A stretch of DNA of 64,000 nt. It comes from Mariniblastus sp. (GTDB lineage: Bacteria > Planctomycetota > Planctomycetia > Pirellulales > Pirellulaceae). Positions 11,243 to 21,151 of the stretch are shown piece by piece. The position numbers and the translations under genes are program-made. The notes beneath the pieces are model-generated. The model was given only the letters and a program-made list of their open reading frames with translations. It made no database searches and had not been told where the DNA came from. How positions within the stretch are numbered: the stretch's first letter is position 1; every line of letters starts with the position of its first letter. The stretch covers positions 1 to 64,000 of the forward strand of contig JABACA010000009.1 in NCBI GenBank assembly GCA_014237975.1, read 5' to 3'.

Positions 11243-12352
11243 TCAACGTGTCAGGCGGCCCCGGAAATGGATGTCGCCGCCCAAATCGTCGATATGCGTT
11301 TCAGAAAAACCTATGGAATCAACCAGTTGGTCTATTCCGATTCCACCGATTGGGGAGATCGCACCGCTGCCACCAACGACTTTCGGTGCGATGAACACAT
11401 GCGCTTCGCAAACCAGCCCACCGTCAAACAGGCTGCCCAGCAAACGACCACCACCCTCCACGAGAATGTTAGTCATTCCCCGCTCGGAGAGTTCTGCCAA
11501 CAGTTGTTTCAAACGCTCGTTCGGCTGTACCGAACCACCTTGCCAGATTTGGCAGCCGCGAGATTCGAGTTTTTCATACCGCTGTCTTTCCGCTTCCGGT
11601 CCGACGGCGACCAGGCAGGGGAATTCATCGGTTGAATGGACCAATTTTGAATCGAGCGGCAAGCGTGCGGTTGAATCGACGACAATGCGTGTCGGATGAC
11701 GAATTCCGGCTGGCCGCGGAGTTAACAAAGGGTCGTCCGCCAGGGCGGTGTTAATCCCGACCATGATGCCGTCGACCTGGCTTCTGATTTCATGGACTTT
11801 GATTCTTGAAGTTTCGTTTGATATCCATTGGCTATCACCGGTTCTTGTCGCAATGCGTCCGTCCAGTGTCATGGCCCATTTCGCAATCACCCAAGGCAGT
11901 CTGTGCCGAATGCGGTAACGATAAGGAGCTGTCAAATAACCGGCTTCCTCTTCCAGCAAACCAGTCTGAGTTTCTATTCCCGCTTGCTGCAAGGCCGCGA
12001 TACCTTTGCCCGCGACCTTTTCGAATGGATCGCTTTGAGCGATCAAGACACGCCGGACGCCTGCCTGGATCAGCGCATCGGTGCAGGGTGGTGTTTTGCC
12101 CTGGTGGCAACATGGCTCTAATGTGACATAGGCGGTGGCGCCTTGCGTTGGTTCTTTGCAATCGTTCAATGCGTCAATTTCGGCATGGTCTCCACCAAAT
12201 TCACGGTGCCAACCTTCGCCGATGAGACGATCATCTTGAACCAGAACACAGCCGACCATTGGATTGGGTTCCACTCGTCCGCGGCCACGGCTGGCCAGCG
12301 ATATTGCCAGCCGCATCCAGTTTTCGTCCTGCTCAATACTAGATGTCGGCAT
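11243..12352 (-). CDS. ribD: Bifunctional diaminohydroxyphosphoribosylaminopyrimidine deaminase / 5-amino-6-(5-phosphoribosylamino)uracil reductase
   Basis: GRVEPNPMVGCVLVQDDRLIGEGWHREFGGDHAE, YVTLEPCCHQGKTPPCTDALI, GGGRLLGSLFDGGLVCE; start chosen at internal Met (MPTSSIEQ). Confidence 0.93.
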   Translation of the reverse strand: MPTSSIEQDENWMRLAISLASRGRGRVEPNPMVGCVLVQDDRLIGEGWHREFGGDHAEIDALNDCKEPTQGATAYVTLEPCCHQGKTPPCTDALIQAGVRRVLIAQSDPFEKVAGKGIAALQQAGIETQTGLLEEEAGYLTAPYRYRIRHRLPWVIAKWAMTLDGRIATRTGDSQWISNETSRIKVHEIRSQVDGIMVGINTALADDPLLTPRPAGIRHPTRIVVDSTARLPLDSKLVHSTDEFPCLVAVGPEAERQRYEKLESRGCQIWQGGSVQPNERLKQLLAELSERGMTNILVEGGGRLLGSLFDGGLVCEAHVFIAPKVVGGSGAISPIGGIGIDQLVDSIGFSETHIDDLGGDIHFRGRLTR

Positions 12353-12353
12353 G

Positions 12354-13709
12354 TTACCCACCGATTTGGTCAATCCGACCCGTGCTATCCGAAAAGGTGC
12401 CGACACTCGCACCCATCCGGTCGAGCATGGAACAGTAAAGATTCGTCAATGGAGTGCCCGGTTCAACATCGATACGTCGGCCGGCTTTAATGGAACCACC
12501 ACCCTGACCAAACATTGCGATTGGCAGGTTGGAATGCCGGTGTGAATTTCCGTCAGCGATCCCGCTTCCGTAAACGACCATTGAATTGTCCAGAAGTGAC
12601 CTGCCCCCTTCGTCAATGGCTTGCAGTTTGTCCAGCAAGTATCCCAGCAACTTGACGTGGTATTGGTTGATTTGACTGATTTGTTCTTGTTTCTCAACGG
12701 AACCGCCATGGTGCGACAGGTGATGATGCCCGCCGGAAATACCCAGGTTCCGATAGCTGCGGTTGGAACCAGCATTGGTAAACATGAACGAGATAACACG
12801 TGTTGAGTCGGTTTGAAAAGCCAGGACCATCATGTCGAATAGCAATTTGACATGTTGCTCAAATTCTGCCGGCACGCCTTGGGGCCGAGGGAAATCGGTA
12901 ACGTCTGGTTCACGTTCTTCGAGTAGATCGCTGGCCGCGATTCGCCGTTCAATCTCTCGAATGGCAAACAGGTATTCGTCGAGCTTGTGACGGTCGCCCG
13001 TACCCAGTTGGCGTTCCAGTTTTTTTGCGTCTTGACGCACAAAATCCAAGATGCTTTGTCGTCGCTGGTTCCGTTTGTTTTGTGCAATTCGGTTTTCCGC
13101 TTGATTGGGTCCACCAAATAACCTGCTGAAAACAGCGGCCGGATTAACCTCTTTGGCCAGTGGGCTGTTGCGGGTTCGCCAGGACAGATTGGAAGTGTAG
13201 AGGCAGCTGTAACCCGAATCGCAACGCCCCGCCTGGGCACTTTCCTCGGTTCCAAGTTCCAAAGAAGGAAACCGGGTTAAATGACCGATTTGATTGGCTG
13301 CGACCTGATCCACGGAGACTCCGTTGGAAATGTCTTTCCCGTCCGTTTTGCGAGGATGCGCGCCGGTCAAAAAAGAGGCAACACTACGGGCATGGTCGCC
13401 TCCTCCGTCTCCGTGAGCATAGGCGCCATCGAGAGCCAGTCCCGTCAGCAGATTCATTTGTTGACGATGGCGTGCTACCGGTTCCAGAATCTTGGGGATT
13501 TCAAACGTTTTGGGGTCGGATCCTGCAGGGAGCCAATCCGGCATATGCATGCCGTTGGGAACGTACAACAAGGCCATTCGAACAGGAGAATCAGCGCCGG
13601 AAAGACCGCTGCAGGAGATGTTTGCCGGGGCAACTGCTTCGAGCCAAGGTAACGCAACCGCGGTGCCCAGTCCGCGAAGGACCGTTCGTCTGGATATCGT
13701 GCGATTCAT
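12354..13709 (-). CDS. DUF1552 domain-containing protein with Tat-like signal
   Basis: MNRTISRRTVLRGLGTAVALPWLEAVAP; LLYVPNGMHMPDWLP, SFMFTNAGSNRSYRNLGISGGHHHLSHHGG. Confidence 0.88.
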   Translation of the reverse strand: MNRTISRRTVLRGLGTAVALPWLEAVAPANISCSGLSGADSPVRMALLYVPNGMHMPDWLPAGSDPKTFEIPKILEPVARHRQQMNLLTGLALDGAYAHGDGGGDHARSVASFLTGAHPRKTDGKDISNGVSVDQVAANQIGHLTRFPSLELGTEESAQAGRCDSGYSCLYTSNLSWRTRNSPLAKEVNPAAVFSRLFGGPNQAENRIAQNKRNQRRQSILDFVRQDAKKLERQLGTGDRHKLDEYLFAIREIERRIAASDLLEEREPDVTDFPRPQGVPAEFEQHVKLLFDMMVLAFQTDSTRVISFMFTNAGSNRSYRNLGISGGHHHLSHHGGSVEKQEQISQINQYHVKLLGYLLDKLQAIDEGGRSLLDNSMVVYGSGIADGNSHRHSNLPIAMFGQGGGSIKAGRRIDVEPGTPLTNLYCSMLDRMGASVGTFSDSTGRIDQIGG

Positions 13710-13731
13710 AGTTTGTTTTCCTTGACGGTAA

Positions 13732-16095
13732 CTAATCATGATTTGGTTCAGGCTGACCACGCCGTTTCCGAAACGGTTCACTCTCAGTAATTGCCTTTAC
13801 CAAAACAGAAAAACGATAATCATTCTTTTCAAGTTTATCCATCATCACATCAATTGCACATTGATCGTAGTACTCCAATCCACGGCCCAGCGCATAAATC
13901 AACATTTTCTCAGTCAAACATTCCAGAAACTCTTTTTTCAGGTTACCGGTCAATGCGTTTCTGAGGCCTTCAACTCCAACCAGTTCGGTGCCATCGGGAA
14001 GTTGACTTGTGGCATCAATCGGTAATCCATCGTCCAATTGCCGCCATCGTCCAACTGCATCGAAATTCTCCATTGCAAAACCAATCGCATCCATCGTCTC
14101 GTGACAGGAGGCACAATTGGGATCGGATCGGTGCTGGACCAGTCGTTGCCGAGTAGTTCCCTGCAACTTTTTTTGATCATCCAGCGGCAGGACATCCGGT
14201 ATCGGTGGCGGCGGTTCCTGGCCAAGCAAAGTTTCCATGACCCACTTTCCACGTCTGACAGGGGAGGTTCGATTGGGGTTGGAGGTGAGCGTTAATATAC
14301 TGGCGTGCGTCAATAAACCTCCCGACCGATTAGCGGAGGTTAGATCGACCCGTTGGAACCCTTGGATTTCCCTGTCAATCGGGATTCCGTAATGCCGGGC
14401 TAGCCGCGCATTCAAGTACGTGAAATCCGCTTCCAACAACTGCAACACGCTTGAGTCACGACGAAGTATGTCCTGGAACAACAACAGTGTTTCCTGGTTC
14501 ATGTCCTGAAGTAATCTTCGACTGAACTTGGGAAACAGGTCTGGATCGGGCTCGGCATGTTCCAGTGATCTCAACTGCAACCACTGTAGCCCAAAATTCT
14601 CAACCAGAGCGATGGAGCGGTCGTCTTGCAGCATTCGATCAACTTGCTGCCGCCAGACGTCCTGGTTGGCCAGTTGACCCTCTGCCGCCAATCTGAATAG
14701 TTCGTCGTCCGGCATGTCGCTCCAAAGGAAATAGGAGAGCGACGTCGCGAGCTCAAAACCTGACAGTTCGCGGGTTTTCCCTTCAGCTGCCGGTTGTTCG
14801 ACGCGGAATAGAAACTGGGGAGAAACCAGGATCGCCTGGCTAACGGTTTGAACAGCTACTACAAACGACGCTTCCTCGGCATAGGTTTGGTCATAAAGCC
14901 GAAGAAAGCGTTCCAATTCCAATTGGCTGACAGGGCGGCGGAAGGCTCGCTGGGAGAACTTCTTAATAAACCGGGCAGCCTCCTTCCGTTTTTCCTGATC
15001 TGTCTTGTCGGTGGCGTCGTAGGCGAGTAAAGCATCTGAATGGTCTACGTTGATGGGACCCCGAACGATCACATCCGTTATGTGCAAACTTGCCGCTTGT
15101 TCCGGTGCATCGCCCGTATTAATTTTCGAAGTTATCTGGAACTTTCTTGGTTGACGTGCTCGGGTGATGAAAGTGAACTTGTGCTTTGCCGGGGCCTGTC
15201 GGGTTGATTCTACCGGGACGGTGCCAAGCAACGTTCCGTCCTTGACCACCTCCATCTCAATTTCCACGTCGGCACTGGACTCCTGGAAAGCCGTGACAAA
15301 CAACTCGTAACGTCCTGCTGCTGGCAGTTCGATTAAACGGGACATACTGCCCGTACTGGAAAAGACCTTGGTGTCTTCTCGGTCAATGACTTTGTCATCT
15401 TGGGATTCGAAACTAGACCCCACAAATTTGGAATCGATGTAATTGGCCCTTGGATCGACGATCGCCTGTGATGTAATTTCCTCGGCGGCGTCCAAATAGC
15501 GTTCCATCAGTAGTGGTGGCAGCGATAGGACATCCGCGATATTGTCAAAACTGTAGCCGACGTCGTCTCTGGGGAATAAATCGGTGGATGAAAAGTCGAC
15601 CTCGGTCAATGACTTGATCGTATTTTGATATTCGGTCCGATTCAGTCGTCGGATCGAAACGTTGCCCGGGTTAATCTGAGTGCAATCCAGTGAATTCAGA
15701 CTGGTTTCTAACCATTCCAGAAAACGCTGTTTGTCACTTTCAGGCATCGGTTCTGCATCCGACGGTGGCATTTGCCCTTTGCGAACACGGTCTTTTAAAC
15801 GCTGCCAACGTTTTGAGTCTTGTAACAAATGATCGATACGTTTAGTCGGTTGCAGGTCCAATCCGCCTTCGGCATCCGGACCCCAATGGCAGTCGCCACA
15901 GTATTGTTCCAGTAACGGTCGGAATTTTTGATTCATTTGGTGTTGCAGACGGATATTGTCCAGGTCTTGGAATCCATCCACTTCCGCCGGACCCAACAGG
16001 AAAATCATGCAGGCCAAGACAAGCAGTTGCGCAACCAGCCAACGTTTCAATGCGCTGTCGAAAAGGTCTTTGAATTGAATGATGTGATCGATCAA
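13732..16095 (-). CDS. DUF1592/DUF1588/DUF1587/DUF1585 planctomycete cytochrome c-type protein
   Basis: CGDCHWG and CASCHETMDAIGFAMENFD heme-binding motifs; RRLNRTEYQNTIKSL; HYGIPIDREIQGFQRVDL. Confidence 0.9.
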   Translation of the reverse strand: MIDHIIQFKDLFDSALKRWLVAQLLVLACMIFLLGPAEVDGFQDLDNIRLQHQMNQKFRPLLEQYCGDCHWGPDAEGGLDLQPTKRIDHLLQDSKRWQRLKDRVRKGQMPPSDAEPMPESDKQRFLEWLETSLNSLDCTQINPGNVSIRRLNRTEYQNTIKSLTEVDFSSTDLFPRDDVGYSFDNIADVLSLPPLLMERYLDAAEEITSQAIVDPRANYIDSKFVGSSFESQDDKVIDREDTKVFSSTGSMSRLIELPAAGRYELFVTAFQESSADVEIEMEVVKDGTLLGTVPVESTRQAPAKHKFTFITRARQPRKFQITSKINTGDAPEQAASLHITDVIVRGPINVDHSDALLAYDATDKTDQEKRKEAARFIKKFSQRAFRRPVSQLELERFLRLYDQTYAEEASFVVAVQTVSQAILVSPQFLFRVEQPAAEGKTRELSGFELATSLSYFLWSDMPDDELFRLAAEGQLANQDVWRQQVDRMLQDDRSIALVENFGLQWLQLRSLEHAEPDPDLFPKFSRRLLQDMNQETLLLFQDILRRDSSVLQLLEADFTYLNARLARHYGIPIDREIQGFQRVDLTSANRSGGLLTHASILTLTSNPNRTSPVRRGKWVMETLLGQEPPPPIPDVLPLDDQKKLQGTTRQRLVQHRSDPNCASCHETMDAIGFAMENFDAVGRWRQLDDGLPIDATSQLPDGTELVGVEGLRNALTGNLKKEFLECLTEKMLIYALGRGLEYYDQCAIDVMMDKLEKNDYRFSVLVKAITESEPFRKRRGQPEPNHD

Positions 16096-16421
16096 TGAAC
16101 CGTTTTCCAGGGAAACTACTGGATGGAATTGTTCGCCAATTCTGCCGTTGCTTTTTAAACAAATACAGCATGCAATGGTTTCTGAAATGACATACTCTGG
16201 ACTGTTTGACTTTGCCCGTCCCAGCCCGATTGAGTCAGAAAAACCCCCGTTTTAGCGTTGGAATTTGAAATAAATTGGGGTTTTTGGGTAAAAATTACCG
16301 TTTTTCAGGAGTTTTTGCCTTCAAACTAGTTGATAAATCGCATTGAATCGCTCAAATATCCGCGTTTTAGCGAACGAAACCGTGTTTTTCGAAATAGTGA
16401 CATCCAAGGAGGACAATGCAT

Positions 16422-16751
16422 ATGGCCAATAAAACCGGTGGCCCAAAACCACCCACAAAATCTGAGATCATGAATAACATTGCCGAAGCTACCGGGCTGA
16501 CCAAAAAAGAAATCGCCGCGGTATTCGAAGCATTGACTGGCGAAATTGAAAAAAACATTGCCAAGAAAGGCGGTCCTGGCCAGTTTACGATTCCAGGTTT
16601 ATGCAAAGTCGTTGTTAAAGATCGACCTGCATTGCCTAAACGTGAGGTTCGAAACCCAGGTACGGGCCAAATGGTCTGGGCCAAACCGCGACCTGCCAGC
16701 AGGCAGGTTAAAGTACGACCTCTCAAGGGCCTTAAAGACATGGTTGTCTAG
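16422..16751 (+). CDS. HU family DNA-binding protein
   Basis: PTKSEIMNNIAEATGLTKKEIAAVFEALTGEIEKNIAKKGGPGQFTIPGLCKVVV; SD AAGGAGG about 9 nt upstream of ATG. Confidence 0.9.
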   Translation: MANKTGGPKPPTKSEIMNNIAEATGLTKKEIAAVFEALTGEIEKNIAKKGGPGQFTIPGLCKVVVKDRPALPKREVRNPGTGQMVWAKPRPASRQVKVRPLKGLKDMVV

Positions 16752-16777
16752 GGCTCGGCATACGATCAATCAGAAAG

Positions 16778-16809
16778 ACCGCTGGCATTTTGCCGGCGGT
16801 TTTTTTTTG
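16778..16809 (+). terminator. Rho-independent terminator downstream of HU gene
   Basis: ACCGCTGGC-ATTTT-GCCGGCGGT followed by TTTTTTTT. Confidence 0.85.
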
Positions 16810-17067
16810 CCCGGTTTTTTCCTGTTTTTCCGCCTTGGCTGGACGCACCTCTTGCCCAGTCGAAACTTGATACGATTGGCTGAGCGGAACCAGTTTTCAT
16901 TGGTCTCTATATCTGGCTCCCTAAGATCGTGAACTGCTGGATACGTGGGAACGACCGAGAAAGTCTAAGGAAACCATGGTGCTGGGATGTTGCCATGGCA
17001 AAACGACACGACCGAATCAGAAATAGAGCAAGCCAGGACTCTTTCCAGGATGATGGCCTTGCTGCCG

Positions 17068-17655
17068 CTAGGCAGGTCCAGGTTCATCCTGTTCCTCGTC
17101 CAAGAAGAAGGTCGTAATACGTGCCACGCCACGATAGAAGTCAGTGGTCGATTTTTTCTGGACGGCTTCGAGAAAATCGCAGGTCCAGTCGAGGTGTTCC
17201 TCGTAAAACTGCGTAGCAACTTCCAAGTAGTATCCCCCCCTTTGTCCCTCAGACGCCAAGGTGAATAAATGAGCCATGAAACCCAATTGAACTCCTAAAT
17301 GGTCGGGGACGGACGTTTTTACCTGATACCCGGCCACGTCTTCATAAAAACGGAGGCAGGACGAAGCGGAATCCGCTTGGCAAGGATCCGACGTCCAGGC
17401 GGATTGGATTGGTAGCAGCGAGTCGGTAAACAACTGATGGTAATCATTGGCCAATTCATCTGTTATTTCACTTGTGGCATTCAGAGGAACTATTCCACCC
17501 AGTGTTTCAATCAACTGGCGAAGTTCACTACCAACCAGTGCTTGCAATCGTTCAAGCGTGAGCGCTTCGAGCCATAAGCAACTGAGCATGTCGTATACGG
17601 TTGCCAGTTGTTTCCAATTGTTGCTATCAATTTCTTCGTTTGTATTCACAGTCAT
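17068..17655 (-). CDS. TorD/DmsD family molecular chaperone-like protein
   Basis: ANDYHQLFTDSLLPIQSAWTSDP, DHLGVQLGFMAHL, FYEEHLDWTCDFLEAVQ. Confidence 0.75.
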   Translation of the reverse strand: MTVNTNEEIDSNNWKQLATVYDMLSCLWLEALTLERLQALVGSELRQLIETLGGIVPLNATSEITDELANDYHQLFTDSLLPIQSAWTSDPCQADSASSCLRFYEDVAGYQVKTSVPDHLGVQLGFMAHLFTLASEGQRGGYYLEVATQFYEEHLDWTCDFLEAVQKKSTTDFYRGVARITTFFLDEEQDEPGPA

Positions 17656-18158
17656 TCAGTCATCGTTGTAGGTGTTTTTCTTGACTCGTGGGGAAAACCG
17701 CATCCTTTAATCGTGTCCACGACGTTTGCCCATCTCTTTGCCGTCGCTACATCCATTGTATAACTGAGCCTGTGATTTAGTGAACGGACCCATTGGGTAG
17801 ATTTATTGGATGCGTTGCAGGACAGAAACGAAGGGTGGATTATTTTAATTCCCACAGACGCTTAAATATGGTCCCATCGCCCCATGGGATTTTCCGGACC
17901 ACGATGTGTTGAATGCAACCTTATCGGTAATCCCCATCGGTCAAAAGTCGAAGTTTCAGAGAACCAGTCATCCTTCAAACAGACGTTGGATTTGAGGCAA
18001 AATTTGTGGCAGATGGTGTATTCCGCAAGGAATTGTCACGCTTGATGTTGCCCAACATCATCGGAATCAGTTAAAAAAGGTACAGACAGATGGGCTGGAG
18101 GATTTGAACTCCGTCCGTCCACTTCGGCCCACTTGGTAAAATCAGGTCACAAGCTCAA

Positions 18159-19484
18159 GTGAACGTAAAGACAAAACGCGGTGTTTTTCCATTACATATG
18201 ACTCCTTTTGAGTCTTATATGTTTGTGGATGACTCGCCCAATTACCCGATGACGTTTGTCATGGAATATGAACTGTCGGGCGAGATCGATCGAGGTGCAT
18301 TTCAATCCGCTTTTGATCAGGCACTGATTCGGCACCCCATGCTGCGTTCCATGATTCGACCCGCCAAATCGAATCGAGATTGTTGGGTTCATGTCGAGGA
18401 TTACGACAGCCAGATAGATTGGGCAGGATTGGATGAGCCGATCTACGTTGACGGTGCTGGGGCCTACATCGATTTGCGAAAGGAAATTGGTGTTCGGATT
18501 TGGGCCAGGAACAATCATGAACGGGCGGTGATTGTTGCCGCGTTTCACCATACGGCCACTGACGGAATCGGGGCCTACCAGTTCTTTGGCGATCTGTTTT
18601 GGTACTATGCGAGGGAAATGGGAGCTGAAAATGCACCCCTGGTGGATCTGGATCCGCAAGATCTCAGGAAACGCTTGAATGCCAATGTCAGTTGGGAATT
18701 GTTGGCGACCCGCAACGGCGAACAATTATCGCATGACAGCGCTCAACCTTTGATCGGAAAAAAAGACACCAATGCCGCAACCTCAGAGCGTTTTTTGTTT
18801 CCCAGGTTCTTGACCCACACTTTTGACAAGGCGGAGTATCGGGAACTCAGGTTGAAGGCTCAGGATGACGGTCAAACGGTCAATGATCGACTGTTGGAGT
18901 CGTTGTTGGTGACCCTGGCCGATTGGAATGAAGCCCATGAAGAGAATCCTGTGGGTGAGATATGCATCAACATGCCGCTTGATTTAAGGCAGGCGGACCA
19001 CCCAGCATTTTCAGCGATCAATGTCGTGACGTGCTCTTTTATCCGTCGAAGCAATCAACAAATCAGAGACCGACAGGGACTGTCAACGTATCTGCGTGAA
19101 GAGTCCATCCGGGTCAAACATTCGCGTTTGGATTCTCCCTTCATGCGATTGCTGGTTCAAGCGCCAGTCGACCTGAGCGATGCGGGAACCAGTTATCGCA
19201 GTAACGACTGCCTGGCGACTGCCATTTTTTCCAATACGGGTGACCAGTCGCGGAGATTCCAAGCTGACTTGCCACGTGAAAAAAAAGGCGTCCGATGCGG
19301 CAATTTGTTGCTCGAAGACATGACGGCCGTTTCACCATTGCGCGACAAGACGAGGGTGGCTGTGGGTATTTTCACCTATAAGCGGCTTTTGAAGGTGGGG
19401 ATTCGCACGGATCCATTTTATTTTTCTGCTCGCGACAGCCAAGATCTTCTAGACTTGTATATGGATAATTTTTGTAATCGATGA
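18159..19484 (+). CDS. Stand-alone condensation-domain / WS-DGAT-like acyltransferase
   Basis: HHTATDGIGAYQF (HHxxxDG); N-terminal FPLHMTPFESYM; 441 aa. Confidence 0.65.
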   Translation: MNVKTKRGVFPLHMTPFESYMFVDDSPNYPMTFVMEYELSGEIDRGAFQSAFDQALIRHPMLRSMIRPAKSNRDCWVHVEDYDSQIDWAGLDEPIYVDGAGAYIDLRKEIGVRIWARNNHERAVIVAAFHHTATDGIGAYQFFGDLFWYYAREMGAENAPLVDLDPQDLRKRLNANVSWELLATRNGEQLSHDSAQPLIGKKDTNAATSERFLFPRFLTHTFDKAEYRELRLKAQDDGQTVNDRLLESLLVTLADWNEAHEENPVGEICINMPLDLRQADHPAFSAINVVTCSFIRRSNQQIRDRQGLSTYLREESIRVKHSRLDSPFMRLLVQAPVDLSDAGTSYRSNDCLATAIFSNTGDQSRRFQADLPREKKGVRCGNLLLEDMTAVSPLRDKTRVAVGIFTYKRLLKVGIRTDPFYFSARDSQDLLDLYMDNFCNR

Positions 19485-19615
19485 TGATTGACGCCATCGG
19501 TATCCAAAGATTTGCTCCAGAGAGAGCCTCTCAGATTTTTGATGCGCACGCGAAGATGGGCTATCTTGACGGAATGTAATCCATGGATCGTCTTCATATC
19601 GACTGGTAGGAAAAC

Positions 19616-20077
19616 ATGAAACTGAACGTAATCATTGTCGGGCTAGTAGCGCTGTTTTGTATTTTGAACGGCTGTAAAGATCCCCGCACCGCTTCTCAGC
19701 CTGCCGAGCCGAAGCGAGAAACATCGGCAACCGGTATCATCGGCCAGACAACCCAGGACATTGGTGAATTTGATCCGGCTGCCGGGGCCAAGGTCAGTGA
19801 TGGCAAGATGAAACCAGTCAATCCACTGAATCCTATAGGCGGATTGAATGCTTACAAACCCACAGTAGAACGATTAATGAAACTGCAGGTTCAACGAGCC
19901 TTGAGCTTTTTTCAGGCGACCGAGGGGAGATACCCCAAAGATCATAACGAGTTCATGGAAAAAGTGATTCGCGCCAACCAGATCAAACTGGCTGTCCTGC
20001 CGGGCAATTGGGTTTACCAATACGATGTTCAAAACCATGAGTTGGTTGTTGTGGATGGCCGAAAAAACAATCCTTAA
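19616..20077 (+). CDS. Putative lipoprotein, unknown function
   Basis: Lipobox-like signal ...FCILNGC; 153 aa. Confidence 0.6.
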   Translation: MKLNVIIVGLVALFCILNGCKDPRTASQPAEPKRETSATGIIGQTTQDIGEFDPAAGAKVSDGKMKPVNPLNPIGGLNAYKPTVERLMKLQVQRALSFFQATEGRYPKDHNEFMEKVIRANQIKLAVLPGNWVYQYDVQNHELVVVDGRKNNP

Positions 20078-20121
20078 ACGATGAATGCATCGCTCGCCGC
20101 TGTTTCCTCTTGTTTGACAAG

Positions 20122-20991
20122 TTATTCGTCCGCCACGACCGCCAGTCGCTTTCCATCCGGACTGATGGCCATTCGTGTGATTCCCTGCAGCTTGGTGTCG
20201 GGCATCGATACGGGTACCCAGGTTTTGTTGTCAGTGGAACCTGGATCGAGCAGAAAGAGCTGTCCACCGTTACTCATCAATATCTTTCCATCGGGTGTCC
20301 ACGCCAGGTCTTCCTGGCCGGGTAGGGTCGAGGCGAGGGTGGCCAGTTGCTGGGAAGCTGGGTCAAAACTCATGATTTTCCAGTTCTTGTCGTTTTCATT
20401 TTTTTGCACAAAGCTCATTTTGGCCTGGCCCGGGATGCGGTGAAGCGAGCGACCGATATTTTCTGCCAGGATGCGGGATTGATTGTTCCTCAAGTCAAAA
20501 TGTCTCAGCGTCATCGGCTCGCCCAACACAAACAGCAGCAGTTCATTTGGGTTGATCCAGGCGTGGTAGCCGATTGTCAGTGAATCGATCAAAACGATCG
20601 GTGGCCCTCCGCTGAGAGGGTATTTGCCCAGGTCTTGTGCCTCGTTGTCTCTCTGAATGATGCACGAGAGGAACTGGCCGTCGGGCGTCACCGTCGGTGA
20701 ATATTCTCGTTCGTCCGTTTGTGTGAAATTTCGGGTTTGCCGAGTTGCCATGTCATAGGAACGCAAATCTGCCCGCCCGTCTTCGTTAAAAGAGGAATAG
20801 AAGATGATCGGTTGCTCGGGATGGAAGAACGGTTGATTGTCGTAACCCGGATGTTGGGAGATGTTCCTGGGATTCGTTAAGGTAATCCTGCCTTGATGAT
20901 GGTTCAGGTCAAACAGGTGGATTTCCGATGCTGTTTGAGCCAACACCGGACAGCCGCTCAGTAAAATCGCCAACGTAACAATCAGCTTCAT
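20122..20991 (-). CDS. TolB-like / WD40-like (PD40) beta-propeller protein
   Basis: Repeated NQPFFHPEQPIIFYSSFNEDGRADL, YSPTVTPDGQFLSCI, DLAWTPDGKILMS motifs; signal peptide. Confidence 0.75.
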   Translation of the reverse strand: MKLIVTLAILLSGCPVLAQTASEIHLFDLNHHQGRITLTNPRNISQHPGYDNQPFFHPEQPIIFYSSFNEDGRADLRSYDMATRQTRNFTQTDEREYSPTVTPDGQFLSCIIQRDNEAQDLGKYPLSGGPPIVLIDSLTIGYHAWINPNELLLFVLGEPMTLRHFDLRNNQSRILAENIGRSLHRIPGQAKMSFVQKNENDKNWKIMSFDPASQQLATLASTLPGQEDLAWTPDGKILMSNGGQLFLLDPGSTDNKTWVPVSMPDTKLQGITRMAISPDGKRLAVVADE

Positions 20992-21151
20992 TTCGGGATT
21001 TCCAATTCAATGGGAGTTGATGGACCAACGGCACGGGCCCAGTTTAATGGAAATATGCATCGGGTTGCAGGAATTAGTTCGATCCGTGGAGAAATGATTT
21101 ATGTAGAATAATCGTTTGCGAGTTTCCATCGAATTCTCATGGGATGACCTG

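Noticed and set aside
12354-16095. DUF1552/DUF1592 pair as a novel system
   Set aside because: A very common, though poorly characterised, planctomycete gene pair.
17872-17889. TCCCAT-CGCCCC-ATGGGA hairpin followed by TTTT
   Set aside because: Short stem and weak T tract, about 200 bp from any gene end; not enough to call a terminator.
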